64,000 nucleotides of DNA from NCBI RefSeq assembly GCF_001983955.1, contig NZ_CP019562.1, positions 1,302,001-1,366,000 on the forward strand, read 5' to 3'. The stretch's first letter is position 1; the number at the start of each line of letters is the position of its first letter. Under the pieces are notes generated by a model that was not told where the DNA came from, ran no database searches, and was given only the letters and a program-made list of their open reading frames with translations. Both the position numbers and the translations under genes were made by a program. The DNA comes from Streptococcus oralis. GTDB taxonomy: Bacteria > Bacillota > Bacilli > Lactobacillales > Streptococcaceae. Shown here piece by piece: positions 38,236 through 46,459 of the stretch.

Positions 38236-39195
38236 TTATTGCAATACAAGTGATGCCGCACCGATAACTCCAGCGTCATTTCCTAGAGTTGCAAGAGCCA
38301 ATTTTGTGGATGTGCGTACTTGTGGGAAGGTATTTTCGTCGTAAACCTTTTGAACACCTTGTAGAAGGAATTCTCCCGCTGCTGACACCCCACCACCGAT
38401 AACGATTGTTGATGGGTTGAGGATGGAACCGATGTTAGCACATGCGATTCCCAAGTAACGTGAGAAGTTACGGTAAACGATCAAGGCAAGGTCGTCCCCT
38501 TCTTTTGCAAGGTCAAAAACAGTTTTGGCTGTTACTTCTTCACCGTCGTCTATCAAGCGTTTCAAGGCCGCATCGCCTTCGTATTCATCTGCATATCGAC
38601 GAGTCAAGTTGACAATCCCTGTTGCAGAAGCAACTGTCTCAAGACAGCCTTTTTTACCACAGGTACATGCGATTGGTTGGTCAAAGTCAACAGTGATATG
38701 GCCAAGCTCACCTGCCGCACCAGCAACACCGTGAAGCAATTTGCCTTCTGCCACGATACCACCACCAACACCAGTACCAAGTGTCATAAAGACAACGTCC
38801 GGTTGGTTGTCGCCTGCCCCCATCCAGCGCTCACCAAGAGCAGCTACGTTGGCATCATTATCAATGAAGAATGGAATCCCCAAGGCTTTTTCAATCTTTT
38901 CTTTAATCGGTTGAAGGGTTTTCCAGTTGAGGTTGTAGGCACCGATAACAGTCCCTTTTTCACGGTCAACCACACCAGGTGATCCCATTCCAATACCTCG
39001 GAAATCCGTAGCTGACAATCCAAGCAAGTCCAAACGATGCTGAATAGACTCAATCATATCATCTACAATATGGCTTCCTTCGTCCAAAATATTGGTCTTA
39101 ATAGACCATTTTTCTTGGATTTCTCCCTCTTGAGTTAAAATTGCGAACTTGACAGATGTTCCACCAAGGTCAATCCCAATAATCTTTTGACTCAT
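38236..39195 (-). CDS. glk: Glucokinase, ROK family
   Basis: This 319-residue ROK kinase has the N-terminal phosphate loop GIDLGGTSVKFAIL, the catalytic DNDANVAALGE, and the ROK zinc motif CTCGKKGCLETVASATG. It phosphorylates intracellular glucose (for example from disaccharides) to glucose-6-phosphate. A good promoter (TTGCAC-N17-TATACT) and an AAAAGGAGAAG ribosome site precede the ATG at 39195. It stands between thyA and the choline-binding protein genes. Confidence 0.94.
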   Translation of the reverse strand: MSQKIIGIDLGGTSVKFAILTQEGEIQEKWSIKTNILDEGSHIVDDMIESIQHRLDLLGLSATDFRGIGMGSPGVVDREKGTVIGAYNLNWKTLQPIKEKIEKALGIPFFIDNDANVAALGERWMGAGDNQPDVVFMTLGTGVGGGIVAEGKLLHGVAGAAGELGHITVDFDQPIACTCGKKGCLETVASATGIVNLTRRYADEYEGDAALKRLIDDGEEVTAKTVFDLAKEGDDLALIVYRNFSRYLGIACANIGSILNPSTIVIGGGVSAAGEFLLQGVQKVYDENTFPQVRTSTKLALATLGNDAGVIGAASLVLQ

Positions 39196-39232
39196 CGTCT
39201 TCTCCTTTTTAATTGAAAATGCTTACAGATAT

Positions 39233-39261
39233 AGTATAACAAAATCGTCTCTTTTGTGCAA
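39233..39261 (-). promoter_or_regulatory. glk promoter
   Basis: On the minus strand TTGCAC (39256-39261), a 17-bp spacer and TATACT (39233-39238) lie 38 nt upstream of the glucokinase ATG. Confidence 0.7.
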
Positions 39262-39320
39262 AGGTTTGCAGGCTACAAGCCAAAATTAAAACATCTCATT
39301 TGCTTCACTATTTGTAAAAA

Positions 39321-41795
39321 TTAGTCACCTAAATGTTGAATGGCATAGTTTGCTTCTTCTTTGGTAAATTTGTCAATACTAGGAGAAGTTAGCCAGTGAT
39401 AAATTTGCGTTTTTGAGAGATTGTTATGTTTTCGGTATCCTCTTGCTTTAGCTAAGGCATTCGCCTTATAGTCTGCTTGCAAATGATTGATAGCATATTG
39501 TGCAGTGTCACTATTAAAACCTTCATAAATTAACATCTCATAAATTCTTTTTTTTGACAAATGAATCCTATTATAATCTTGTGCTGTCTTTAAAGCAGCA
39601 TTGTACTGCTTCCCATCTAGTTTTGGTTGCCGCACACCATCGTATCCTACATAGTGACGGCCACCATCTACCCATTTATCCCTTACCATTTTGCCTTTAG
39701 AATCAACATAGTAACGACCGCCATCTACCCATTCATTCTTGGCCAACTTTCCATCTGATTTATAATAATAATCTCCTACCCATTTATTGCGAGGATAGCT
39801 GCCTTCTGATGGTAGATTAAGTTTTTGAATAGCATAGTTGGCTTCTTCTTTGGTAAATTTGTCAATACTAGGAGAAGTTAGCCAGTGATAAATTTGCGTT
39901 TCTGAGAGATTGCTATTTTTTCGGTATCCTATTGCTTTAGCTAAGGCATTCGCCTTATAGTCTGCTTGCAAATGATTGATAGCATATTGTGCAGTGTCAC
40001 TATTAAAACCTTCATAAATTAACATCTCATAAATTCTTTTTTTTGACAAATGAATCCTATTATAATCTTGTGCTGTCTTTAAAGCAGCATTGTACTGCTT
40101 CCCATCTAGTTTTGGTTGCCGCACACCATCGTATCCTACATAGTGACGGCCACCATCTACCCATTTATCCCTAGCCATTTTACCATCTGATTCAACATAA
40201 TAACGGCCACCATCTACCCATTCATTCTTGGCCATCTTTCCATCTGATTTGAGGTAATAATTTCCTACCCATTTGTTGCGAGCGTAGCTGCCTTCTGCTG
40301 TTAGATAATAATATGAACCATAGTTTTTATCATAAATCCAGTCACTTTTAACCTTTTTTCCATCAGAATCAACATAATAACGACCACCATCTACCCATTC
40401 ATTTTTAGCTCTCTTTCCATCTGATTTGAGGTAGTAATTTCCTACCCAGCCAGACTGAACTTTAGATTGTGATTTATCCTGTTTAGGAGTTGTTTCTTTA
40501 GCTTTTTCAGCAGGTTTTTGTGCTGGTGTTTTCGGTTTCTCAGCAGGTTTTTGTGCTGGTGTTTTTGGTTTCTCAGCAGGTTTTTGTGCTGGTGTTTTTG
40601 GTTTCTCAGCAGGTTTTTGTGCTGGCGTTTTCGGTTTCTCAGCAGGTTTTTGTGCTGGTGTTTTTGGTTTCTCAGCAGGTTTTTGTGCTGGCGTTTTCGG
40701 TTTCTCAGCAGGTTTTTGTGCTGGTGTTTTCGGTTTCTCAGCAGGTTTTTGCGCTGGTGTTTTCGGTTTCTCAGCAGGTTTTTGTGCTGGCGTTTTCGGT
40801 TTCTCAGCTGGTTTTGGTGCTGGCTTTGGCGCTGGTTTTGGTTGCCACACACCATCGTCTCCTACATAATAACGACCACCATCTACCCATTCATTTTTGG
40901 CCATCTTACCATCTGATTTTAGATAGTAATTGCCTACCCATTTGTTGCGAGCGTAGCTGCCTTCTGCTGTTAGATAATAATAGGATCCATAGTTTTTGTC
41001 ATAAATCCACTCAGCTTTAGCCATCTTACCATCTGATTTAAGATAGTAATTGCCTACCCATGTGTTGCGAGCGTAGCTGCCTTCTCCTGTTAAATAATAG
41101 TATGACCCATAGTTATTGTCATAAATCCATTCATTTTTAGCTCTTTTCCCGTCTGATTTTAGATAGTAATTACCTACCCATGCGTTTCGAGCGTAGCTAC
41201 CTTCTGCGGTCAGATAATAATAGGATCCATAGTTTTTATCATAAATCCATTCACTCTTAGCCATTTTACCATCTGATTTAAGATAGTAATTGCCTACCCA
41301 AGCATTTTGGACATAGTTTCCCGAAGCATTTAGATAGAAATAAGAATTAGCTTTTTTATCAAAAATCCACTTATTAGTAACTTTAGTACCATTTTCATAG
41401 TACGATGAGCCTACCCAACCAGACTGAGCTGTAGATTTGGACTTATCCTCTTTAGGACTTGTATTTTTAGGTTTCTCAGCAGGGTTTTGCGCTGGTGTTT
41501 TCGGTTTCTCAGCTGGTTTCGGCGCTGGCTTTGGCGCTGGTTTTGGTTCTGGTTTCGGTGCTGGTGTTTTTGGTTTCTCAGCAGGATTTTGCGCTGGTGT
41601 TTTTGATTTTTCAGCTTGATTTGATGCCGAAGTTGTATTCTCTTTTACAACCTTACCATTTTTAGATGCATCCTTTTCTTGAGCAGAAACATGCTGAGCC
41701 GAAAAAGGAAAGTCTCCAGTTGTATCTGATAATGCAATCAGTCCCAGTGTTGCAGTTGCTAAGCTGGTTACTAAAATTTTTTTTGATTTTTTCAT
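39321..41795 (-). CDS. Choline-binding protein with two Ltp-type blocks (CbpL-like)
   Basis: This surface protein of about 824 residues has a signal peptide ending near VSA38. A first Pro-rich segment is followed by a choline-binding block with repeated WVGNYYLKSDGKMAK..EW modules (GW/aromatic CW_binding_1 repeats). A second Pro-rich stalk of nine exact 11-residue AEKPKTPAQKP units leads to further choline-binding repeats. Two C-terminal blocks each contain a pair of helix-turn-helix-like motifs (SKKRIYEMLIYEGFNSDTAQYAINHL and TKEEANYAI), matching the Lipoprotein_Ltp (PF07553) pattern. It should sit on teichoic-acid choline. Pneumococcal CbpL combines choline repeats with an Ltp domain, but no Excalibur domain is visible here. 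The start at 41795 has a TGGAG ribosome site. It is paralogous to the gene at 42.5-44.5 kb. Confidence 0.87.
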   Translation of the reverse strand: MKKSKKILVTSLATATLGLIALSDTTGDFPFSAQHVSAQEKDASKNGKVVKENTTSASNQAEKSKTPAQNPAEKPKTPAPKPEPKPAPKPAPKPAEKPKTPAQNPAEKPKNTSPKEDKSKSTAQSGWVGSSYYENGTKVTNKWIFDKKANSYFYLNASGNYVQNAWVGNYYLKSDGKMAKSEWIYDKNYGSYYYLTAEGSYARNAWVGNYYLKSDGKRAKNEWIYDNNYGSYYYLTGEGSYARNTWVGNYYLKSDGKMAKAEWIYDKNYGSYYYLTAEGSYARNKWVGNYYLKSDGKMAKNEWVDGGRYYVGDDGVWQPKPAPKPAPKPAEKPKTPAQKPAEKPKTPAQKPAEKPKTPAQKPAEKPKTPAQKPAEKPKTPAQKPAEKPKTPAQKPAEKPKTPAQKPAEKPKTPAQKPAEKPKTPAQKPAEKAKETTPKQDKSQSKVQSGWVGNYYLKSDGKRAKNEWVDGGRYYVDSDGKKVKSDWIYDKNYGSYYYLTAEGSYARNKWVGNYYLKSDGKMAKNEWVDGGRYYVESDGKMARDKWVDGGRHYVGYDGVRQPKLDGKQYNAALKTAQDYNRIHLSKKRIYEMLIYEGFNSDTAQYAINHLQADYKANALAKAIGYRKNSNLSETQIYHWLTSPSIDKFTKEEANYAIQKLNLPSEGSYPRNKWVGDYYYKSDGKLAKNEWVDGGRYYVDSKGKMVRDKWVDGGRHYVGYDGVRQPKLDGKQYNAALKTAQDYNRIHLSKKRIYEMLIYEGFNSDTAQYAINHLQADYKANALAKARGYRKHNNLSKTQIYHWLTSPSIDKFTKEEANYAIQHLGD
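40507..40803 (-). repeat. Nine 33-bp repeats encoding a Pro-rich stalk
   Basis: The unit encodes AEKPKTPAQKP and recurs exactly every 33 bp, nine times, with only silent changes. The copies (TTTTGGT versus TTTCGGT variants) are intermixed, which suggests slippage or recombination. It lies between two choline-binding blocks of the same protein, acting as an extended spacer. Confidence 0.93.
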
Positions 41796-41830
41796 AAAAA
41801 TCTCCATTATTTTTATTGATTTATACCTAT

Positions 41831-41836
41831 AGTATA
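41831..41836 (-). promoter_or_regulatory. Promoter of first choline-binding protein gene
   Basis: The minus strand reads TGGTATACT, a TGn-extended -10, about 35 nt upstream of the ATG. The same element is present before the paralogue at 44587-44592. Confidence 0.55.
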
Positions 41837-41898
41837 CCATATACTTAATTTTTTTTACACTCAAATAATAACTATTTATGAAAGCCCTATTTTAAAAT

Positions 41899-42461
41899 GA
41901 AGTGCAACACAAAAGACATGTTCATCTGATATACTGGAGTTGCGAAAAACAGTATAAAGGAAGATGAACATGTCCACTAATTATTCTCATACAAGCACTT
42001 ATCTGAAGCTGAGCGAGTAGAAATTGAAGCTTATTTAAACGTAGGACTCAAACCTGCTGAGTTTGCTCGTAGACTGGGGGAAACTGCTCTACTATTACGC
42101 GTAAAATGAATCGTGGTTCCATAACACAAGTGAAATAAGTCAATGGGCAGAAGATCTATTACCTACACCATTATGCAGATGCTACCCATAACCATTATCA
42201 GTATGCTAGAGAAGCCAGCTATTATTTGAAACTAGATCGTTTATCGGACGACTTTCTGAAACAATTTACAGAAGTAATGGGAGAGAAACCAACGGGATAT
42301 AGCATAGATGCCTTTGTTCACACCTATAAACTCCAACCCCTTTTTGAAATAGGAGAACCTTCTATTTTGAACTTGGCTATAGTCCGCAAAAAAGCTGTTT
42401 GAGCTCACTCAAACAGCTTTAAAGATACTCTCTTAATTAGAGGAACAACTTTGTTGCACTT
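41899..42461 (+). mobile_element. Degraded IS30-family element
   Basis: The element is bounded by short inverted repeats AAGTGCAAC (41900-41908) and GTTGCACTT (42453-42461). A plus-strand reading from ATG 41964 gives MNMSTNYSHTSTYLKLSE, then stops after a small deletion. In another frame it continues VEIEAYLNVGLKPAEFARRLG, the N-terminal helix-turn-helix of IS30-type transposases, and later segments (YYLKLDRLSDDFLKQF, GYSIDAFVHTYKLQ) in further frames. The catalytic DDE part is missing. It is therefore a frameshifted, internally deleted relic of about 560 bp. It lies between the two choline-binding protein genes and contains the terminator of the second one. Confidence 0.82.
42387..42420 (-). 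terminator. Terminator of second choline-binding protein gene
   Basis: A 13-bp stem (AAAGCTGTTTGAG / CTCAAACAGCTTT) with a 4-nt loop is followed on the minus strand by a T run, inside the IS relic and about 80 bp past the stop codon. Confidence 0.85.
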
Positions 42462-42499
42462 GACTTGTCAATCAGTGTTAAAATAGTTATTCTAAATAA

Positions 42500-44551
42500 T
42501 TAGTCACCCAAATGTTGAATTGCATAGTTGGCTTCTTCTTCTGTAAATTCTCCACCATAAGGCGAAACTAGCCATTTATGTATTTCCGATTTCGATTTTT
42601 TATTATATTTACTAAGAATCCTTGCTTTAGCTAAGGCATTCGCCTTATAGTCGGCTTGCAAATGATTGATAGCATATTGTGCAGTGTCACTATTAAAACC
42701 TTTAAAAATTAACATCTCATAAATTCCTTTTTTTGACAAATGGATATTATTATAACCTTGTGCTTCCTTTAAAACTGCTGAGTATGGATTCCCGTCTGTT
42801 GGTTTTGGTTGCCACACACCATCATATCCTACATAGTAACGGCCACCATCAACCCATTTACCTATTACCATTTTGCCTTCAGAATCAACATAGTAACGAC
42901 CGCCATCTACCCATTCATTCTTGGCCAGCTTTCCATCTGATTTATAATAATAGTATCCTACCCATTTATTGCGGGCAGAGCTTCCTTCAGGTGTTAAATC
43001 TAGTTTTTGAATGGCATAGTTAGCTTCTTCTTCCGTAAATTTATCAACTTTCGGAGAGGTCAGCTTTCTATATATTTCTGATTTAGATGAAGTACCATAT
43101 TTTAAATGCATTCTTGCTTGAGCCAAGGCATTTGCCTTATAATCTGCATTCAAATGATTGATAGCATATTGTGCAGTGTCACTATTAAAACCTTCATAAA
43201 TTAACATCTCATAAATTCCTTTTTTTGACAAATGAAGGCTGTTATAACCTTGTGCTTCCTTTAAAGCTGCTGAGTATGGATTCCCGGCTGCTGGTTTTGG
43301 TTGCCACACACCATCGTATCCTACATAGTAACGACCACCATCTACCCATTTTTTACTAGCCATTTTACCATCTGATTCAACATAATAACGGCCACCATCT
43401 ACCCATTCATTCTTGGCCATCTTACCGTCTGATTTAAGATAGTAATTTCCTATCCATTTGTTGCGAGCGTAGCTGCCTTCTGCTGTTAGATAATAATAGG
43501 AACCATAGTTTTTATCATAAATCCAGTCACTTTTAACCATCTTTCCATCAGAATCAACATAATAACGACCACCATCTACCCACTCATTTTTGGCCATCTT
43601 TCCGTTTGATTTGAGATAGTAATTACCTACCCATTTGTTACGTACGTAGCTTCCTTCTCCTGTTAGATAATAGTATGACCCGTAGTTTTTGTCATAAATC
43701 CATTCACTCTTGGCCATCTTTCCATCTGATTTGAGATAGTAATTGCCTACCCAAGTGTTACGAGCAGAACTTCCTTCTGATGTTAGATAAAAATATGAAC
43801 TCGATTTCGTATCATAAATCCATTCATTTTTAGCTCTTTTCCCGTCTGATTTTAGATAGTAATTACCTACCCATGTATTACGAGCATAGCTACCTTCTGC
43901 TGTTAAATAATAATGTGCAGAGTACTTTTTATCATAAATCCATTCATTCTTGGCCATCTTTCCATCTGATTTGAGATAGTAATTGCCTACCCAAGCATTT
44001 TGGACATAGTTTCCCGAAGCATTTAGATAGAAATAAGAATTAGCTTTTTTATCAAAAATCCACTTATTAGTAACTTTAGTACCATTTTCATAGTACGATG
44101 AGCCTACCCAACCAGACTGAGCTGTAGATTTGGACTTATCCTCTTTAGGACTTGTATTTTTAGGTTTCTCAGCAGGGTTTTGCGCTGGTGTTTTCGGTTT
44201 CTCAGCAGGTTTTTGTGCTGGTGTTTTTGGTTTCTCAGCAGGTTTTTGTGCTGGTGTTTTTGGTTTCTCAGCAGGTTTTTGTGCTGGTGTTTTCGGTTTC
44301 TCAGCAGGTTTTTGCGCTGGTGTTTTTGGTTTCTCAGCAGGTTTTTGCGCTGGTGTTTTTGATTTCTCAGCTTGATTTGACGCCGAAGTTGTATTCTCTT
44401 TTACAACCTTACCATTTTTAGATGCATCCTTTTCTTGAGCAGAAACATGCTGAGCCGAAAAAGGAAAGTCTCCAGTTGTATCTGATAATGCAATAAGTCC
44501 CAGTGTTGCAGTTGCTAAGCTGGTTACTAAAATTTTTTTTGATTTTTTCAT
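42500..44551 (-). CDS. Choline-binding protein with Ltp-type domains (paralogue)
   Basis: This protein of about 683 residues has a signal peptide and first 60 residues virtually identical to its neighbour, then a Pro-rich spacer of about seven 11-residue units. A long run of choline-binding repeats (WVGNYYLKSDGK, EWVDGGRYYV) follows. Two Ltp-like blocks (HLSKKGIYEMLIYEGFNSDTAQYAINHL and a later pair) are separated by more choline repeats. The two genes differ in stalk position and in the second half of each Ltp block (SKSEIYRKL versus SETQIYHWL). It is probably teichoic-acid bound on the cell surface. The start at 44551 has the same ribosome site and promoter as the paralogue, so both are likely expressed alike. 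Confidence 0.87.
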   Translation of the reverse strand: MKKSKKILVTSLATATLGLIALSDTTGDFPFSAQHVSAQEKDASKNGKVVKENTTSASNQAEKSKTPAQKPAEKPKTPAQKPAEKPKTPAQKPAEKPKTPAQKPAEKPKTPAQKPAEKPKTPAQNPAEKPKNTSPKEDKSKSTAQSGWVGSSYYENGTKVTNKWIFDKKANSYFYLNASGNYVQNAWVGNYYLKSDGKMAKNEWIYDKKYSAHYYLTAEGSYARNTWVGNYYLKSDGKRAKNEWIYDTKSSSYFYLTSEGSSARNTWVGNYYLKSDGKMAKSEWIYDKNYGSYYYLTGEGSYVRNKWVGNYYLKSNGKMAKNEWVDGGRYYVDSDGKMVKSDWIYDKNYGSYYYLTAEGSYARNKWIGNYYLKSDGKMAKNEWVDGGRYYVESDGKMASKKWVDGGRYYVGYDGVWQPKPAAGNPYSAALKEAQGYNSLHLSKKGIYEMLIYEGFNSDTAQYAINHLNADYKANALAQARMHLKYGTSSKSEIYRKLTSPKVDKFTEEEANYAIQKLDLTPEGSSARNKWVGYYYYKSDGKLAKNEWVDGGRYYVDSEGKMVIGKWVDGGRYYVGYDGVWQPKPTDGNPYSAVLKEAQGYNNIHLSKKGIYEMLIFKGFNSDTAQYAINHLQADYKANALAKARILSKYNKKSKSEIHKWLVSPYGGEFTEEEANYAIQHLGD
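44168..44365 (-). repeat. 33-bp Pro-rich repeats (six periods)
   Basis: The same 33-bp unit (AEKPKTPAQKP) recurs six times between 44168 and 44365 in the N-terminal part of the second choline-binding protein. Confidence 0.9.
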
Positions 44552-44586
44552 AAAAATCTCCATTATTTTTATTGATTTATACTTAT

Positions 44587-44592
44587 AGTATA
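44587..44592 (-). promoter_or_regulatory. Promoter of second choline-binding protein gene
   Basis: TGGTATACT on the minus strand, the same extended -10 as in the paralogue, lies about 36 nt upstream of the ATG. Confidence 0.55.
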
Positions 44593-44669
44593 CCATATAT
44601 TTAATTTTGCTTTCAAATCAAATATTAAATATTAACAAATAAATCTAAAACTTAATTGAAAACCTATAG

Positions 44670-46385
44670 TTATATCACTTCCAACTCATACAAACCTCTG
44701 ACTGCGTTACAGCCATAGATAGCTTCTGCTTGGTTCAGGTCTTCCAAAGTCATAATTTTCTCTTTTACCTGTCCTGTTTCCAGCAAATGCTGACGATAAA
44801 TTCCTGGCAAAATTCCTAGACTGGTAGGCGGTGTGTAGAGTTCTCCAGCAATTTTCAGAACTAGATTCCCGATAGACGTTTCCAATAGCTCTCCTGCCAC
44901 ATTATGGTAAATGATTTCCTGTTCCCCTATGCTCAAGTGCGGTCTGTGAGTGGTTTTGAAGTAGGTAAATGCTTGCTGCAAATCAGCTTCTTGCAGACAA
45001 AGTTGAGCCTGACAGAAACTAGGACTAAGGGGTGTTAATACTTGACGACTGAGTTCTATCTCTCCAGACTTGCTGAGGGTAATTCGCAAACGGTAGTCTT
45101 GATTAGCATCACAAGCCTGACACTCTTCCTCTATCTTTTGTCTCAGGTCTTCCGGATCAAAAAGATAGGCAAAATAACGGCTCGCCTTTGTCAGTCTTTC
45201 CAGATGTTGATCTTCAAACAGCAGTTGTTTTTTGCTGATTTTCCCAGTTGTAATCAATTGGAAACGTGGTTGTTTACGATAGAGTACAGCCGCCTTTTGA
45301 TGAACTTCACGGTATTCAGACTCCCAAGTACTATCCCAAGTAATCCCGCCTCCAACTCCATAGATAGCTTGGCCCATATAGAGTTGAATGGTCCGAATGG
45401 CGACATTGAAAATCCGTCGTCCATTTGGAAGCAAGAGACCAATCGTTCCGCAGTAAACTCCTCTGGGTTGAGGCTCCAAGTTCTTGATGATTTCCATGGT
45501 CGCAATTTTCGGTGCTCCTGTGATGGAACCACATGGAAAGAGCGAACGGAAGATTTCAACTAGCTCAACATCCGGTCGTAACTGACTCTTGATGGTCGAA
45601 GTCATCTGCCAAACAGTTGAATACTGCTCCACCTGACACAGACGCTCCACGTGCTCACTCCCCACCTCAGAAATACGGTTCATATCGTTGCGCAAAAGAT
45701 CCACAATCATCATATTTTCAGAACGATTTTTAGGATCCTGTTCTAGCCAACTAGCCTGTTCTAAATCTTCTTGGTTAGTCACTCCCCGCTGGGTTGTTCC
45801 TTTCATTGGGCGAGTCGTTAATTCCCGGTCATTTTGCTCAAAAAAGAGCTCTGGGCTCATGGAAATCACCGCCATCTCGTCATGTTCAACATAGGCATTG
45901 TAGCCCGCCTCCTGCTCTACCACCATGCGATTGTAGATGGCAAAAGGATTGGCACTTAAGTCTTGCTTGAGTTGGACGGTGTAATTTACCTGATAGGTGT
46001 CCCCCTGACGCAAATGATGGTGAATCTGGGAAATAGCTTTTTCATAGTTCTCTGCAGATGTTTGTTCCCGCCACTTTGAAGGCAAATCTACTTCCTCATA
46101 AGTCAGTGGAATAGGGGATGTTTCCACCCTATCATGAACGGTAAAGTAAAGCAAATACTCGCCCAGTAAAGGAGCTTTATGAACTGCTAGTTTCTCCTCA
46201 AAAGCAGGTGCAGCCTCGTAACTGACGTAGCCCACCACATAATAGCCTTGTTCTTGGTAGCTCTCCACCTGTGCCAGCAAGTCCGCCACTTCTGATAAAT
46301 CTCTCGTTTTTAACTCTTTGATAGGCTGGGTAAAGGTGTATCTCTCCCCCAAAGCCCTAAAATCAATCACTGTTTTTCTATGCAT
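44670..46385 (-). CDS. pabB: Aminodeoxychorismate synthase component I fused to lyase-like domain
   Basis: This 571-residue protein has two parts. Residues about 1-370 are a chorismate-binding domain (PF00425), with TTRPMKGTTQRG, DLLRNDMNRI, FPCGSITGAPKIATMEII and GGGITWDS as conserved landmarks. Residues about 375-571 are a class IV aminotransferase / 4-amino-4-deoxychorismate lyase-like (PabC) domain. It makes p-aminobenzoate for folate. The PabA glutaminase is not in the window. The ATG at 46385 lies six bases after a TATACT box with no ribosome site, so the mRNA is probably leaderless. Confidence 0.92.
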   Translation of the reverse strand: MHRKTVIDFRALGERYTFTQPIKELKTRDLSEVADLLAQVESYQEQGYYVVGYVSYEAAPAFEEKLAVHKAPLLGEYLLYFTVHDRVETSPIPLTYEEVDLPSKWREQTSAENYEKAISQIHHHLRQGDTYQVNYTVQLKQDLSANPFAIYNRMVVEQEAGYNAYVEHDEMAVISMSPELFFEQNDRELTTRPMKGTTQRGVTNQEDLEQASWLEQDPKNRSENMMIVDLLRNDMNRISEVGSEHVERLCQVEQYSTVWQMTSTIKSQLRPDVELVEIFRSLFPCGSITGAPKIATMEIIKNLEPQPRGVYCGTIGLLLPNGRRIFNVAIRTIQLYMGQAIYGVGGGITWDSTWESEYREVHQKAAVLYRKQPRFQLITTGKISKKQLLFEDQHLERLTKASRYFAYLFDPEDLRQKIEEECQACDANQDYRLRITLSKSGEIELSRQVLTPLSPSFCQAQLCLQEADLQQAFTYFKTTHRPHLSIGEQEIIYHNVAGELLETSIGNLVLKIAGELYTPPTSLGILPGIYRQHLLETGQVKEKIMTLEDLNQAEAIYGCNAVRGLYELEVI

Positions 46386-46391
46386 ACCTTA

Positions 46392-46421
46392 AGTATAGCA
46401 CAAAAAGGCAGATACAGACAA
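46392..46421 (-). promoter_or_regulatory. pabB promoter, leaderless
   Basis: On the minus strand TTGTCT (46416-46421), an 18-bp spacer and TATACT (46392-46397) are followed by six bases and then ATG at 46385. The -35 lies inside the zmpB terminator hairpin, so the two signals overlap. Confidence 0.6.
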
Positions 46422-46438
46422 AGCTGATCTACCTTTTT
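46402..46438 (-). terminator. zmpB terminator
   Basis: A stem of AAAAAGG-AGAT / ATCT-CCTTTTT with one G-U pair and a 13-nt loop is followed on the minus strand by T residues, about 20 bp past the zmpB stop. Confidence 0.7.
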
Positions 46439-46459
46439 TCATTTTACTAGTCCTATCTA

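Noticed and set aside
40507..40803. Regular short repeats suggestive of a CRISPR array
   Set aside because: The repeats are directly tandem without unique spacers, are in frame and encode a Pro-rich stalk; no cas genes are near.
40518..41020. Plus-strand open frames of 132 and 166 codons with repetitive FLCWCF / VSQQVF peptides
   Set aside because: They are antisense shadows of the 33-bp Pro-rich repeats; the period of 33 keeps all frames open. No ribosome site.
44130..44421. Plus-strand repetitive frames opposite the second choline-binding protein
   Set aside because: Same artefact of the 33-bp repeats.
45042..45563. 173-codon plus-strand frame inside pabB
   Set aside because: Antisense shadow of a well-conserved enzyme.
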